This document shows, piece by piece, positions 1-9,023 of a stretch of DNA of 64,000 bases (position 1 is the stretch's first letter; every line of letters starts with the position of its first letter). The position numbers were made by a program, and so were the translations under genes. This stretch comes from Streptantibioticus silvisoli (GTDB lineage: Bacteria > Actinomycetota > Actinomycetes > Streptomycetales > Streptomycetaceae), in contig NZ_JAAGKO020000004.1 of the NCBI RefSeq assembly GCF_027947535.2, positions 62,001 through 126,000 of the forward strand, in the 5' to 3' direction. A model generated the notes under the pieces. That model searched no databases. It saw only the letters and a program-made list of their open reading frames with translations, and was not told the origin of the DNA.

Positions 1-77
1 GCCTCACGGTCGAGCCGCACGGCGGGTCGAAGCAGCCGACGACATCACCCCTGATGCTGGTTTCGATCGCCGGCTGA
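1..77 (+). CDS. rskA: Anti-sigma factor RskA-like, C-terminal end (partial)
   Basis: Frame 3 is open from the window edge and stops at 75-77. It encodes only about 24 residues, including TVEPHGGSKQPTTSP. The pattern VEPxGGSxQPT is the hallmark of the extracellular C-terminal end of RskA-type anti-sigma factors, membrane proteins that hold an ECF sigma factor (SigK type) inactive. The genes to the right match those beside sigK-rskA in mycobacteria, which supports the call. A strong terminator follows the stop by 9 nt. The rest of the gene, and presumably the sigma gene, lie outside the window. The call rests on a short stretch plus context. Confidence 0.62.
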   Translation, partial: LTVEPHGGSKQPTTSPLMLVSIAG

Positions 78-85
78 CCCAAAGC

Positions 86-133
86 GAAGGATGACCATCA
101 GCGCTCGGGGGTTGATGGTCATCCTTCTTTTTG
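86..133 (+). terminator. Intrinsic terminator after rskA
   Basis: A perfect 15-bp inverted repeat (86-100 with 113-127, stem GAAGGATGACCATCA, 12-nt loop) is followed by CTTTTTG. Stem plus U-tract immediately after the rskA stop is a classical Rho-independent terminator. Its AT-richer stem stands out in this GC-rich DNA. Confidence 0.85.
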
Positions 134-198
134 TCCTTTGTATCCCTGTTATGCAGGTTCTGCGGTATTGCTGACCTCTGGTATGAACAGCGGCATCC

Positions 199-372
199 GG
201 TACGTCCTGGTGTGATCGTGCGGTACACCTCGCGACGGCGGCCACCGGTATGCCATGTCCGTGATCGTGCGGTACGCCTTGGGTGTGATCGTGCGGTACG
301 CCTTGGTGTGGCGGCCACCGGTACACCCGGGTGCGATCCTTCGGTACACCCGGGTGTGAAGGGCCGCCGGTA
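199..372. repeat. Seven-unit tandem array, about 24 bp per unit
   Basis: Units beginning GGTAC or GGTAT start at 199, 222, 247, 271, 295, 320 and 343, with a last partial one at 369 (spacing 23-26 bp). Inside the units, GTGATCGTGC alternates with GGCGGCCACC. All minus-strand frames stay open through the array because the period is near a multiple of three, but none has a start with a ribosome binding site. The array fills most of the gap between rskA and the molybdopterin gene; nothing else is seen in 134-436. It could be an expanded minisatellite or a set of binding sites. Confidence 0.8.
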
Positions 373-436
373 ACGATCGGCCCGGCACGGGGGAGACCGC
401 ACCGGGCCGATCGGCCGCCGCGTCAGGCGTGCGGCG

Positions 437-2332
437 TCAGGCGACGTTCACCACGACCGAGTGCCAGCCGGTGGCGCCGTTCGGGATCGTGCCGACGCGG
501 TGCTCCGGCTGGGTCTCGCCGGTGCGGTCGGCGGCCCGGACCTCCAGGGTGTGCTCACCGGAGGTGGCGTCCCACTCCCACAGCCACTGCCGCCAGGTGT
601 CGGTGCTGTCCTCCGCGGCCAGCCGGGCGCGCTGCCACGCACCGCCGTCCACCCGCACCTCCACGTGGTCGACGCCCCGGTGCTGGGCCCAGGCGACGCC
701 GGCCACCGGGACGCGGCCCGCCTTCGGGGAGCCGAACGGCTTGGGCGTGTCGATCCGCGACTCCGTCTTGATCGGCGCCTGCTTCGACCAGCCGCGCTTG
801 ACCCAGTACGGGTCGTAGGCGTCGAACGTGGTCAGCTCCAGGTCGGTCAGCCACTTGCAGGCGGACACGAAGCCGTACAGCCCGGGGACCACCATGCGGA
901 CCGGGAAGCCGTGTTCGAATGGCAGCGGTTCGCCGTTCATGCCGACCGCCAGCATCGCGTCCCGGCCGTCCATCACGGTGTCGACCGGGCTGCCGATGGT
1001 CATACCGTCCACCGACCGCGCCACCAACTGGTCGGCCGGTCCGCCGCGCGACGGGGGCCGTACACCCGCCTCCTTCAGCAGGCCGGCCAGCGGCACGCCG
1101 ATCCACCGGGCGTTGCCCACGTACGGGCCGCCGACCTGGTTGGAGACGCAGGTCAGCGTGATGTCCCGTTCGATCAGCTCCCGGTCCAGCAGGTCCTGGT
1201 AGCCCAGCTCCAGCGGGTGGTGGACGCCGGTGCCGTGCAGCCGCAGCCGCCAGCTCGACGCGTCGACGCGCGGGACGACCAGGGCGGTGTCGACGCGGTA
1301 GAAGGCCGAGTTGGGCGTGGTGAACGGCGACAGTCCCGGCACCTTCAGGTCGGCGCCGCGCGGTACGGCCGCGGCCCGTGAGGTGGGCGCCGGGATCCGC
1401 ACCCGGGACCGCGACGCGGCCGCCTGGCCGGCCGTCCTGTCGTTCAGCGCCCGTCCCAGCACCTCGGCACCCGCCGAGGCCGCCGCGGCCGCTCCAGCGG
1501 CCACCAGGAACCCCCTGCGGTCGAACGCCGGCCGCCCGGCAGGTCGCCGGCCCTCCCCGGCGCCGTCCGAACCGATGCCGGCAGGTACGCCGGGCTTCGC
1601 CCCGGCAGCGGTATTCGCGTCGGTGTCGGTACGCGCGCTGGTGTCGGCTTCGGCACCGGTACGCGCGTCGGCTTCGGCCTCGGCACCGACGGCGGCATCG
1701 GCGCCGGTACGCGCGGCAACACCGGTGCCCGCGTCGGCTTCCGCGTCGGTCCCGGCTCCGTCGCCGGTCCCCGCGTCGGCCCCGGCCCCCGCCCCGGCGC
1801 CCCGTCCCCGCCCGGGTGCCGTCCGCAGCCTTCCCGCCAGTACGTACAGCAGTGCCGTGCCCGCCAGCGCCCCGACCAGGGAGGGCACGACGTCGGTGGG
1901 GCGGGAGTCGGGGCGGGTGGCGGCGGCCGCCACACCGATCACGCCGAAGAGCAGCACCCCGGCCGACGCCGTGCGCCGCAGCCGTACCGACAGGACGCCC
2001 AGGCCGAGGGCGAACAGCGCGAGGATCACCAGGATGCCGAGTTCGAGCACGAACTTGTCGTTGGTGCCGAAGTGCCGCACCGCGTAGTCCTTCAGCGCGG
2101 GGGGCGTCGCGTCGATGACCGAGCCGCCGACCACCGCCAGCGGGGAGGACTCCGGGCGTATCGCGGCCGAGGCCAGTTCGGCCACCGCGAGCGCCGCGAA
2201 GCCGGCCAGTACACCGCTGATCAGTCCGAACAGGATGCGCTGCGCCGCCACTGCCCTGCCGGAGGAGCCCGCGATGCCGCCGGATGCCGTCGTGTCGTTC
2301 TCGTCGTCGTCCACGGCCGTGATTCGGCGCAC
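437..2332 (-). CDS. Membrane-anchored molybdopterin-dependent oxidoreductase (sulfite oxidase-like)
   Basis: About 631 residues. The N-terminal third has four predicted membrane helices. A low-complexity Gly/Ala/Thr/Asp linker of roughly 90 residues follows, then an internal twin-arginine motif (FDRRGFLVAAG) and a sulfite-oxidase/YedY-type catalytic domain. That domain contains TLTCVSN, whose cysteine is the expected molybdenum ligand, and a C-terminal dimerisation-like domain. It is probably a periplasm-facing redox enzyme; the substrate is unknown. It is divergent from the FAD-oxidoreductase operon. No clear ribosome binding site exists; GTG at 2332 was chosen, and GTG at 2314 is equally possible. 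The linker is built from short DNA repeats and is much longer than usual for the family. Confidence 0.8.
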   Translation of the reverse strand: MRRITAVDDDENDTTASGGIAGSSGRAVAAQRILFGLISGVLAGFAALAVAELASAAIRPESSPLAVVGGSVIDATPPALKDYAVRHFGTNDKFVLELGILVILALFALGLGVLSVRLRRTASAGVLLFGVIGVAAAATRPDSRPTDVVPSLVGALAGTALLYVLAGRLRTAPGRGRGAGAGAGADAGTGDGAGTDAEADAGTGVAARTGADAAVGAEAEADARTGAEADTSARTDTDANTAAGAKPGVPAGIGSDGAGEGRRPAGRPAFDRRGFLVAAGAAAAASAGAEVLGRALNDRTAGQAAASRSRVRIPAPTSRAAAVPRGADLKVPGLSPFTTPNSAFYRVDTALVVPRVDASSWRLRLHGTGVHHPLELGYQDLLDRELIERDITLTCVSNQVGGPYVGNARWIGVPLAGLLKEAGVRPPSRGGPADQLVARSVDGMTIGSPVDTVMDGRDAMLAVGMNGEPLPFEHGFPVRMVVPGLYGFVSACKWLTDLELTTFDAYDPYWVKRGWSKQAPIKTESRIDTPKPFGSPKAGRVPVAGVAWAQHRGVDHVEVRVDGGAWQRARLAAEDSTDTWRQWLWEWDATSGEHTLEVRAADRTGETQPEHRVGTIPNGATGWHSVVVNVA

Positions 2333-2485
2333 GGAAGGCGGCGGCTTGGTGGGACGAATGGCTGAAACTTTTCGCTCGTGAAGCCACCAATCCGGTGAGC
2401 CGACGGTTCCGAATGACCCGGGACAGGGGGTTCGCACGGAGCGCGGGTCCCGGTGGTGGCGTGCGCGCTGCGAGGGAGGACGGCC

Positions 2486-3769
2486 GTGGACCGGCGTCGG
2501 ATAGCCGTGGTGGGCAGTGGCGTGGCGGGGCTGACCGCGGCCTACGTCATGCGTGACGAGTGCGAGGTGACGCTCTACGAGGCGGGGGAGCGGCTGGGCG
2601 GCCACGCGCTGACCCGGGAGGTCACCACGCCCGACGGCCGCCCGCTGGGAGTGGACGTCGGCTTCATCGTGCACAACGAGCGCACCTATCCCCATCTGCT
2701 GCGGCTCTTTCGCGAACTCGGCGTCGCCACCCAGGAATCCGAGATGAGCATGTCGGTGCGCTGCGACGGCTGCGGCCTGGAGTACGCCGGCGCCAAGGGG
2801 CTCGCCGGGCTCTTCCCGCGCCCCCGCAACGCGCTGCGCGGCCGGTACCTGTCCCTGCTGGCCGAGGTACCGCGTTTCCACCGCCGGGCCCGCGCGCTGC
2901 TGCGCCGCGAGTCGGCGTCGCCGGCGGCCGGTGAGGACGACGCCCTGACCCTCGGGGAGTTCCTCAAGGAGGGCGGTTTCCCGCCGTACTTCGTCACGCA
3001 CTTCATGACGCCACTGGTGTCGTCCGTCTGGTCGTGCGCGCCGGAGACCGCCATGCGTTATCCCGCGCGGTACTTGTTCCGTTTTCTCGACCACCACGGC
3101 ATGCTCTCGGTCACCGGGGCGCCGCGGTGGCGGACGGTGACCGGCGGATCGGTGGAGTACGTCGACCGGGTCGCCAAGCAGCTGCCGGACGTACGGACCT
3201 CCTCACCGGTGCGGTCGGTGCAGCGGTTCGCCACCAGCGCCCGGGTGGTCACCGAGGACGGCACCGCGGACCGCTACGACGCGGTCGTGCTGGCCGTCCA
3301 CCCCGACCAGGCGCTGCGGATGCTGGACGACCCGACGCCGGCCGAGAGCCGCACCCTGGGCGCGTTCCGCTACTCGCTCAACCCGACCGTGCTGCACACC
3401 GACACCTCGGTACTGCCGCACAGCCGGGGTGCCGCCGCGTCCTGGAACTACCTGATGCCCTCCTGCGACGCGCCCGCCGCCGAGGTGCGGGTCAGCTACG
3501 ACATGAACCGGCTCCAACGCCTGCGGTCAGCCGACCGGTACGTGGTCTCGCTCAACGCCACCGACCGGATCGCACCGCAGAAGGTGCTGTCGCGCGTCGA
3601 CTTCGAACACCCCGTGTACACGCCGGAGTCGGTCACCGCGCAGCGCGCGCTGCCCGCGCTGAACACCGGTGTGACGGTCTACGCCGGCGCCTACCACGGC
3701 TGGGGATTCCACGAGGACGGCTGCCGCTCCGGTGTCCGGGCGGCCGCCGCGCTGGGGGTGGACTGGTGA
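2486..3769 (+). CDS. FAD-dependent amine-oxidase-type oxidoreductase (Rv0449c-like)
   Basis: 427 residues. An N-terminal Rossmann dinucleotide motif (VVGSGVAGLTAAY, residues about 8-20) is followed by GGHALTRE and DVGFIVHNE, typical of the NAD/FAD-binding proteins encoded beside cyclopropane synthases and DUF1365. It probably oxidises or desaturates an acyl chain for the downstream methyltransferases, by inference from context. The GTG start was chosen because GGGAGG lies 7 nt upstream; an in-frame GTG at 2453 has no such site. It is the first gene of an operon in which each stop overlaps the next start. Confidence 0.88.
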   Translation: MDRRRIAVVGSGVAGLTAAYVMRDECEVTLYEAGERLGGHALTREVTTPDGRPLGVDVGFIVHNERTYPHLLRLFRELGVATQESEMSMSVRCDGCGLEYAGAKGLAGLFPRPRNALRGRYLSLLAEVPRFHRRARALLRRESASPAAGEDDALTLGEFLKEGGFPPYFVTHFMTPLVSSVWSCAPETAMRYPARYLFRFLDHHGMLSVTGAPRWRTVTGGSVEYVDRVAKQLPDVRTSSPVRSVQRFATSARVVTEDGTADRYDAVVLAVHPDQALRMLDDPTPAESRTLGAFRYSLNPTVLHTDTSVLPHSRGAAASWNYLMPSCDAPAAEVRVSYDMNRLQRLRSADRYVVSLNATDRIAPQKVLSRVDFEHPVYTPESVTAQRALPALNTGVTVYAGAYHGWGFHEDGCRSGVRAAAALGVDW

Positions 3770-4545
3770 CCGCCCGCCCCGGCCCCGCCCGGCCCGCGGC
3801 ACCGCGGGCGGCCGACGCGGTCGTACCGGCGCTGTACGACTGCGTGATACGTCACGCCCGGACCGCGCCGGTGCACCACGGCTTCGAACACCGCACGTAC
3901 ATGTGGCTGGTGGACGTCGACCGGCTGCCGCGGCAGCCGCTGCCGTTGCGTGCGCTGGCCCGGTTCGACGCGCGCGACCACTTCGGCGGCACCGCGCCGT
4001 CCATCCGCGCCGGCCTCGACCGTTTCCTGGCGTCCCGCGGGATCGACCTGGACGGCGGCAGAGTGCTGATGCTGGCGCACGCCCGCGTCCTGGGGCACGT
4101 CTTCAACCCGCTGACCCTCTACTGGTGCCACGACCGGGCGGACACACCGGTGTGCGTGGTCGCCGAAGTGCACAACACGTACGGCGAACGCCACTGCTAC
4201 CTGATGCGCCCCGACGGCGAAGGACTGGCCGAGGTACCGAAGGAGTTCTACGTCTCGCCGTTCTTCCCGGTGGACGGCGACTACCGGATGCGGCTTCCCG
4301 AACCCGGCGAACGGCTGAACGTCACCGTGCAGCTGCGGCGCGAGGGCTCGGTGCCGTTCACCGCCACCGTCAGCGGTACCCGGCGGCCGGCCGGCCCGGC
4401 GGCACTGCTGGGCCGGGCGGTGCGCCGTCCGTGGTCCACCGCGGCGGTCTCCCTCGGTATCAGGCGGCACGGAATCGTGCTGTATCTGCGCCGTCTGCCG
4501 GTCATGCGCCGCCCGCCCCACCCCGCCCAGGAGGGAATGAAGTGA
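3766..4545 (+). CDS. DUF1365 family protein (Rv0448c-like)
   Basis: 259 residues, starting at a GTG that overlaps the previous stop by 4 nt (GTGA), so translation is probably coupled. Family features are visible: HHGFEHRTYMWLVDVD near the N-terminus, then HVFNPLTLYWCHD and VAEVHNTYGERHCY in the middle. DUF1365 proteins have no settled biochemical role but almost always sit between an FAD oxidoreductase and a Cfa-type methyltransferase, as here. A role in fatty-acyl modification is inferred from that linkage. Confidence 0.9.
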   Translation: MTARPGPARPAAPRAADAVVPALYDCVIRHARTAPVHHGFEHRTYMWLVDVDRLPRQPLPLRALARFDARDHFGGTAPSIRAGLDRFLASRGIDLDGGRVLMLAHARVLGHVFNPLTLYWCHDRADTPVCVVAEVHNTYGERHCYLMRPDGEGLAEVPKEFYVSPFFPVDGDYRMRLPEPGERLNVTVQLRREGSVPFTATVSGTRRPAGPAALLGRAVRRPWSTAAVSLGIRRHGIVLYLRRLPVMRRPPHPAQEGMK

Positions 4546-5855
4546 GTACCCAAGCCCCTGATTCCGACCGCCTCGACACCGCACCGGCACGGGCGGTCAC
4601 CATCGCCCCCGCCACCGCCCACGTCGACCCCGCCCGCTGGCCGGACGTCGCCCGGGTGCCCGACACCTCGGCGGCACGCGCCACGATCGCCCGGCTGGTG
4701 GTGCGCCGGGCGCTGGCCGCGCTGCCGTTGCGCGTCGCCTACGGCTCGGGTGCGCCGGCCGGCGGCTCGGGGCCGCTGCTGACCCTGCGCGACCCGGAGG
4801 CGTTCTTCCGGCGCATCGGCGCGGACGGGCTGATCGGCTTCGGCGAGTCGTACATGGCCGGGGAATGGCACACCGACGACCTGGTGGGCGTACTGACGGT
4901 GCTGGCCGCCAACGTGGCCGACCTGGTGCCGCGTTCGCTCCAGCGGCTGCGCGGGGCGTGGGCCCGCAGACACCCGGCGGCGGACCGCAACACCTTGGAC
5001 GGCGCCAAGGACAACATCCACCGCCACTACGACCTGTCCAACGACCTGTTCGCCCTGTTCCTCGACGAGACCATGACGTATTCGTCGGCGATATTCGACC
5101 GCCCGCGGCACGACTGGACCACGCTGGCCGACGCGCAGCACCGCAAGATCGACCGGCTGCTGGACCTGGCGGGGGTCACCGCGGGCACCAGGCTGCTGGA
5201 GATCGGCACCGGCTGGGGCGAACTGGCGCTGCGGGCCGCCGAACGCGGCGCGACCGTGCTGACCGTGACGCTGTCGCGGGAGCAGCGCCTGCTGGCCATG
5301 CGCCGGATCGAGCGCGCCGGTTACGCCGACCGGGTCACCGTCGAGCTGCGCGACTACCGCGAGGTGCGCGGCACCTTCGACGCCGTCGTCAGCGTCGAGA
5401 TGATCGAGGCGGTCGGCGAGGAGTACTGGCCGGTCTACTTCGATGCCCTCGACCGGCTGACCGCACCGGGCGGCCGCGTCGCGATCCAGGCGATCACCAT
5501 GCCGCACGATCGGATGGTCGCCACCCGCAACACGTACACCTGGATCCACAAGTACATTTTCCCCGGCGGCATCCTGCCCTCCGTGGAGGCGATCGGCCGG
5601 CTCACCGCGCACACCCGGCTGCGGATCAGCGGCGACCAGGGATTCGGCACGCACTACGCGCGGACGCTGGCCCTGTGGCGGGAACGGTTCACCTCCCGGG
5701 CCGCCGAGGTCGCGGCGCTCGGGTTCGACGGCACGTTCCGCCGCATGTGGGAGTTCTACCTGGCCTACTCCGAGGCGGGTTTCGCCGCCGGGTACCTCGA
5801 CGTGCGCCAGATCCTGTTCACCAAGACCGACGCCACCGCCGGAGGCACCCGTTGA
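4542..5855 (+). CDS. Cyclopropane-fatty-acyl-phospholipid synthase-like methyltransferase 1
   Basis: 437 residues. The GTG start overlaps the DUF1365 stop by 4 nt, with AGGAGGG just upstream. Family signatures are IHRHYDLSND, the SAM-binding motif LLEIGTGWGE and VEMIEAVGEEYW. Cfa enzymes transfer a methylene or methyl group from S-adenosylmethionine to the double bond of a membrane acyl chain. The ortholog in the mycobacterial sigK locus is ufaA1 (Rv0447c). The product could be a cyclopropane, methyl-branched or furan-type fatty acid; sequence alone does not decide. It sits in tandem with a second, divergent Cfa-like gene. Confidence 0.88.
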   Translation: MSTQAPDSDRLDTAPARAVTIAPATAHVDPARWPDVARVPDTSAARATIARLVVRRALAALPLRVAYGSGAPAGGSGPLLTLRDPEAFFRRIGADGLIGFGESYMAGEWHTDDLVGVLTVLAANVADLVPRSLQRLRGAWARRHPAADRNTLDGAKDNIHRHYDLSNDLFALFLDETMTYSSAIFDRPRHDWTTLADAQHRKIDRLLDLAGVTAGTRLLEIGTGWGELALRAAERGATVLTVTLSREQRLLAMRRIERAGYADRVTVELRDYREVRGTFDAVVSVEMIEAVGEEYWPVYFDALDRLTAPGGRVAIQAITMPHDRMVATRNTYTWIHKYIFPGGILPSVEAIGRLTAHTRLRISGDQGFGTHYARTLALWRERFTSRAAEVAALGFDGTFRRMWEFYLAYSEAGFAAGYLDVRQILFTKTDATAGGTR

Positions 5856-7216
5856 TCCCCGTCGCCGAGCGACTCACCCTCCTGCTGCGGGACTTCTTCG
5901 GCGGCGAACTCCCCATCCGGCTGCGGGCCTGGGACGGCAGCGAGGCGGGACCGCACGACGCGCCGGTCGTGGTGCTGCGCTCCCGCCGCGCGCTGCGCCG
6001 CCTGGTGTGGCAGCCGGACGAACTCGGCCTCGCGCAGGCCTACATCAGCGGTGACCTCGACATCGAGGGCGACCTCGGCGAGGGGCTGAGCGCGGTGTGG
6101 CGGGCGGTGCGCGAGCGCAGCCTGAGCGGTGCCACGGCCGGCCTGGCCGACCGGGCCAGGGCCGCCGCGGCGGCGGTGCGGCTGGGCGCCGTCGGCCCGC
6201 GTCCCCCGGAGCCGGGCGCGCGGCGCGCCAAGCTGCGCGGCACCCTGCACAGCACCGCCCGCGACCGGTCCGCCATCAGCCACCACTACGACCTGTCCAA
6301 CGACTTCTACGCGGCACTGCTGGACGAGACGATGGCGTACTCGTGCGGCTACTGGACACGGCCCGACGACCCGTCCTACGGCCCGGTGGACTCCCAGCAC
6401 GACAAGCTGGAGCTGATCTGCCGCAAGCTCGGCCTGACGCCCGGCGCGAGGTTGCTGGACGTCGGCTGCGGCTGGGGCTCGCTGACGCTGTACGCGGCCC
6501 GGGAGTTCAAGGCCCGCGTCACGGCCGTGACCCTGTCGCGGCAGCAGCGCGACTTCGTGGCCGCCCGGGTGCGCGAGCAGGGCCTGGAGGAGCTCGTCGA
6601 GGTCGAACTGCGGCACTACCGCGACATCGACGCGGACCCCGGCTCGTTCGACGCGGTCTCCACCGTCGAGATGGGCGAGCACGTCGGCGACGACGAGTAC
6701 CCCGCGTTCGCCGCGCTGCTGTTCCGCATGCTCAAGCCGCGCGGCCGGCTGTTCGTGCAGCAGATGTCGCGCGGTGCCAACGCCCCCGGCGGCGGCGCGT
6801 TCATCGAGTCCTACATTGCGCCGGACATGCACATGCGTCCCGTCGGCGACACGCTCAACCTGCTGGAGGGCGCCGGGTTCGAGGTGCGGGCCGCCGAGTC
6901 GCTGCGCGAGCACTACGTACGCACCGTCGCGGCCTGGCACCGCACGCTGGAAGACGACTGGGACACCTTCGTCGGCATGGTCGGCGAACCGACCGCACGG
7001 GTGTGGCGGCTGTACCTGGTGGGCGGCGGGCTGGCGTTCGCCGAGCGGCGGATGGGCGTCGACCAGATCGTCGCCGTACGCCCGACCCGTCAGGGCGAGG
7101 CGGCCATGCCCGCCACCCTGCGCGACTGGTACGACCTGGACGACCGCGACCGGCGCGACCTCGGCGCCCCGGACGGCACCGGCGGCGGAGCCGGCCGCGC
7201 GGAAGGGCCGCGATGA
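5852..7216 (+). CDS. Cyclopropane-fatty-acyl-phospholipid synthase-like methyltransferase 2
   Basis: 454 residues, starting at TTG (GGAGG 6 nt upstream) that overlaps the preceding stop. An N-terminal region resembling the Cfa lipid-binding part (about residues 1-120) precedes the methyltransferase core with ISHHYDLSNDFY, LLDVGCGWGSLTLY and VEMGEHVGDDEY. The core resembles that of the upstream paralog but differs in the motif around the acidic active-site segment (EMGEHVG against EMIEAVG). The pair may act on different substrates or on successive steps. The C-terminal tail is Gly/Arg-rich. Confidence 0.87.
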   Translation: MIPVAERLTLLLRDFFGGELPIRLRAWDGSEAGPHDAPVVVLRSRRALRRLVWQPDELGLAQAYISGDLDIEGDLGEGLSAVWRAVRERSLSGATAGLADRARAAAAAVRLGAVGPRPPEPGARRAKLRGTLHSTARDRSAISHHYDLSNDFYAALLDETMAYSCGYWTRPDDPSYGPVDSQHDKLELICRKLGLTPGARLLDVGCGWGSLTLYAAREFKARVTAVTLSRQQRDFVAARVREQGLEELVEVELRHYRDIDADPGSFDAVSTVEMGEHVGDDEYPAFAALLFRMLKPRGRLFVQQMSRGANAPGGGAFIESYIAPDMHMRPVGDTLNLLEGAGFEVRAAESLREHYVRTVAAWHRTLEDDWDTFVGMVGEPTARVWRLYLVGGGLAFAERRMGVDQIVAVRPTRQGEAAMPATLRDWYDLDDRDRRDLGAPDGTGGGAGRAEGPR

Positions 7217-8025
7217 CCGGCTTCCCGTGGGCGGCCTTCGGCGTCAACCTCGCGGTGGCGGCCGGCGCGGCGCTCGCCGTCATGCTGGCCACCTTCGCGG
7301 TGGCCGTCGCCAAGGGCGTGCACCGGGTGGTCGACATCGCCTGGGGGGTCGGCTTCGCCGCCGTGGCGCTGGCGTCGTACGGCATGTCGGCCGGTCACGG
7401 CGACGACGGACGGCGTCTGCTGGTCACCGCCGCCACCGTCGTGTGGGGCCTGCGGCTGGCCGGCCACATCGGCTGGCGCGGGCGCGGCAAGGGGGAGGAT
7501 CCGCGGTACGACAAGATGCTCAAGAAGGCGCCGGGCAGTCGTAACGCGTACGCCTTCCGCCTGATCTACCTGTTGCAGGGCGCCCTGGTGTGGCTGGTGT
7601 CGCTGCCGGTACAGGCCGCCGACTACGTACGCGCACCGATCGGGACGGTCGCGATCGCCGGCGGCGTGGTGTGGGCCGGCGGGCTGTTCTTCGAGGCGGT
7701 CGGCGACTGGCAGCTGCACCGCTACACGTCCGACCCGGCCCACAAGGGCACGATCATGGACCGCGGCCTGTGGAGCTGGACCCGGCACCCCAACTACTTC
7801 GGCGACTTCCTCGTCTGGTGGGGGCTGTTCCTGACGGCCTGCGGCGCCTGGCAGGCGGCCGTGGTCTGCCTGGTGTCCCCCCTGGTGATGACGTACCTGC
7901 TGACCCGCGGCAGCGGCCAGCGGCTGCTGGAGGCGCACATGGCCGGCCGCCCCGGGTACGCGGAATACGTCGCCCGCACCAGTGGTTTCATCCCCCTGCC
8001 GCCGAAGAAGGGTTCCGTGCGTTGA
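7213..8025 (+). CDS. DUF1295 membrane protein (steroid 5-alpha-reductase-like fold)
   Basis: 270 residues with an ATGA overlap to the upstream gene. Several hydrophobic segments are followed by the diagnostic C-terminal stretch DRGLWSWTRHPNYFGDF, shared by DUF1295 proteins and isoprenylcysteine/steroid-reductase-type membrane enzymes. The family is thought to reduce lipid substrates with NADPH. In the mycobacterial sigK locus the equivalent is Rv0446c. It probably completes the acyl or sterol-like lipid modification begun by the upstream enzymes, an inference from operon membership. Confidence 0.88.
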   Translation: MTGFPWAAFGVNLAVAAGAALAVMLATFAVAVAKGVHRVVDIAWGVGFAAVALASYGMSAGHGDDGRRLLVTAATVVWGLRLAGHIGWRGRGKGEDPRYDKMLKKAPGSRNAYAFRLIYLLQGALVWLVSLPVQAADYVRAPIGTVAIAGGVVWAGGLFFEAVGDWQLHRYTSDPAHKGTIMDRGLWSWTRHPNYFGDFLVWWGLFLTACGAWQAAVVCLVSPLVMTYLLTRGSGQRLLEAHMAGRPGYAEYVARTSGFIPLPPKKGSVR

Positions 8026-8762
8026 CCGCCGTCTCCCCCGAGCACGCCCCGGCGCGGCCCGCGCTGACCGTCAACGTCCTGCCGACCGCGGTGAAGGCGG
8101 CCGTCCTGCTGCTGCACGGCGGGCGGTCGGAGAGCCTGGAACCGCCGTCCCCCTGGAGCCCGCCGGCCGCACGCATGATCCCGTTCGGCCGCTCGGTGCT
8201 GCGGGCCACCGAAGGCCGCGGCGTCGCGCTCGCCACCGCCCGCTACCGCTTCCGGGGCTGGAACGGCGACCGCGCCGACACCGCCCGGGACACCCGCTGG
8301 GCGCTGGACGCGCTGGCCGAGCGGACCGGCGGCGTCCCCGTGGTGCTCGTGGGGCACTCCATGGGCGGCCGTGCGGCCCTGTGGGCGGCTGGACACCCCT
8401 CGGTGACCGGAGTGGTCGCGCTGGCGCCCTGGTGCCCCCTGGAGGACCCCGTGGAGCAGCTCGACGGCCGGCGCTCGGTGCTGCTGCACTGCCCGACCGA
8501 CCGCGTCACCGACGCACGCGGCTCGTGGGAACTCGTCCACCGCGCCCGTGCCCGGTCCGCGGCCGCCTGCGGAATCGTCATGCCGCGCGGCGGCCACACC
8601 ATGCTGCGCGGCGCCACCGACTGGCACCGGCTCACCACCGCGCTCGTCACCGGCCTGCTCGGCCTCGCCCCGCTCCCGTCCGAGGTCGAGGCCGCACTCG
8701 CCCCCGCCGCGCCGGTGTCGTCGGCACGCATGACGTACGCGCGGGTGATCGGCGGGGGGTGA
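8022..8762 (+). CDS. Alpha/beta hydrolase
   Basis: 246 residues from a TTG start overlapping the DUF1295 stop. The nucleophile elbow GHSMGGRAA, an LLHGGRSES oxyanion-hole region near residue 30 and the late histidine in PRGGHTML form a plausible Ser-His-Asp hydrolase. No signal peptide is present. As last gene of the lipid operon it may release or trim acyl groups. The substrate cannot be read from sequence. Confidence 0.85.
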   Translation: MTAVSPEHAPARPALTVNVLPTAVKAAVLLLHGGRSESLEPPSPWSPPAARMIPFGRSVLRATEGRGVALATARYRFRGWNGDRADTARDTRWALDALAERTGGVPVVLVGHSMGGRAALWAAGHPSVTGVVALAPWCPLEDPVEQLDGRRSVLLHCPTDRVTDARGSWELVHRARARSAAACGIVMPRGGHTMLRGATDWHRLTTALVTGLLGLAPLPSEVEAALAPAAPVSSARMTYARVIGGG

Positions 8763-8841
8763 GGTGGTCGGTGGGGGCGCCGCACCTGTGTCGGTGCGGG
8801 TGACGCTGTCGGGGGCATTGGCGGGGGTGAGGCTGCTGTTG

Positions 8842-8920
8842 GGTGGCCGACGTCCTCGGTGGTTGACGTTGGGTGGGCCGCCGAGGTCTTCGGTGGTTGA
8901 CGCCGGTCGGGTGGCTGACG
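8842..8920. repeat. Four copies of GGTGGYYGACG
   Basis: GGTGGYYGACG occurs at 8842, 8858, 8892 and 8910, in the 260-bp gap between the convergent hydrolase and photolyase genes. TCGGTGGTTGACG is repeated exactly at 8856 and 8890. No gene is visible in the gap. Confidence 0.6.
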
Positions 8921-9023
8921 TCTTCGTCGCGTGGGGGCAGGCGTCGCGTCCTCCTCGGTGCCCTGCGCCGGGCGGCGGCTGAAACCGTCGTCGGTGGCCG
9001 GCGCTCGGCCTCACCGGTCCGGT

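Noticed and set aside
199-372. The 24-bp array considered as a CRISPR.
   Set aside because: Units are contiguous and similar throughout; there are no unique spacers and no cas genes.
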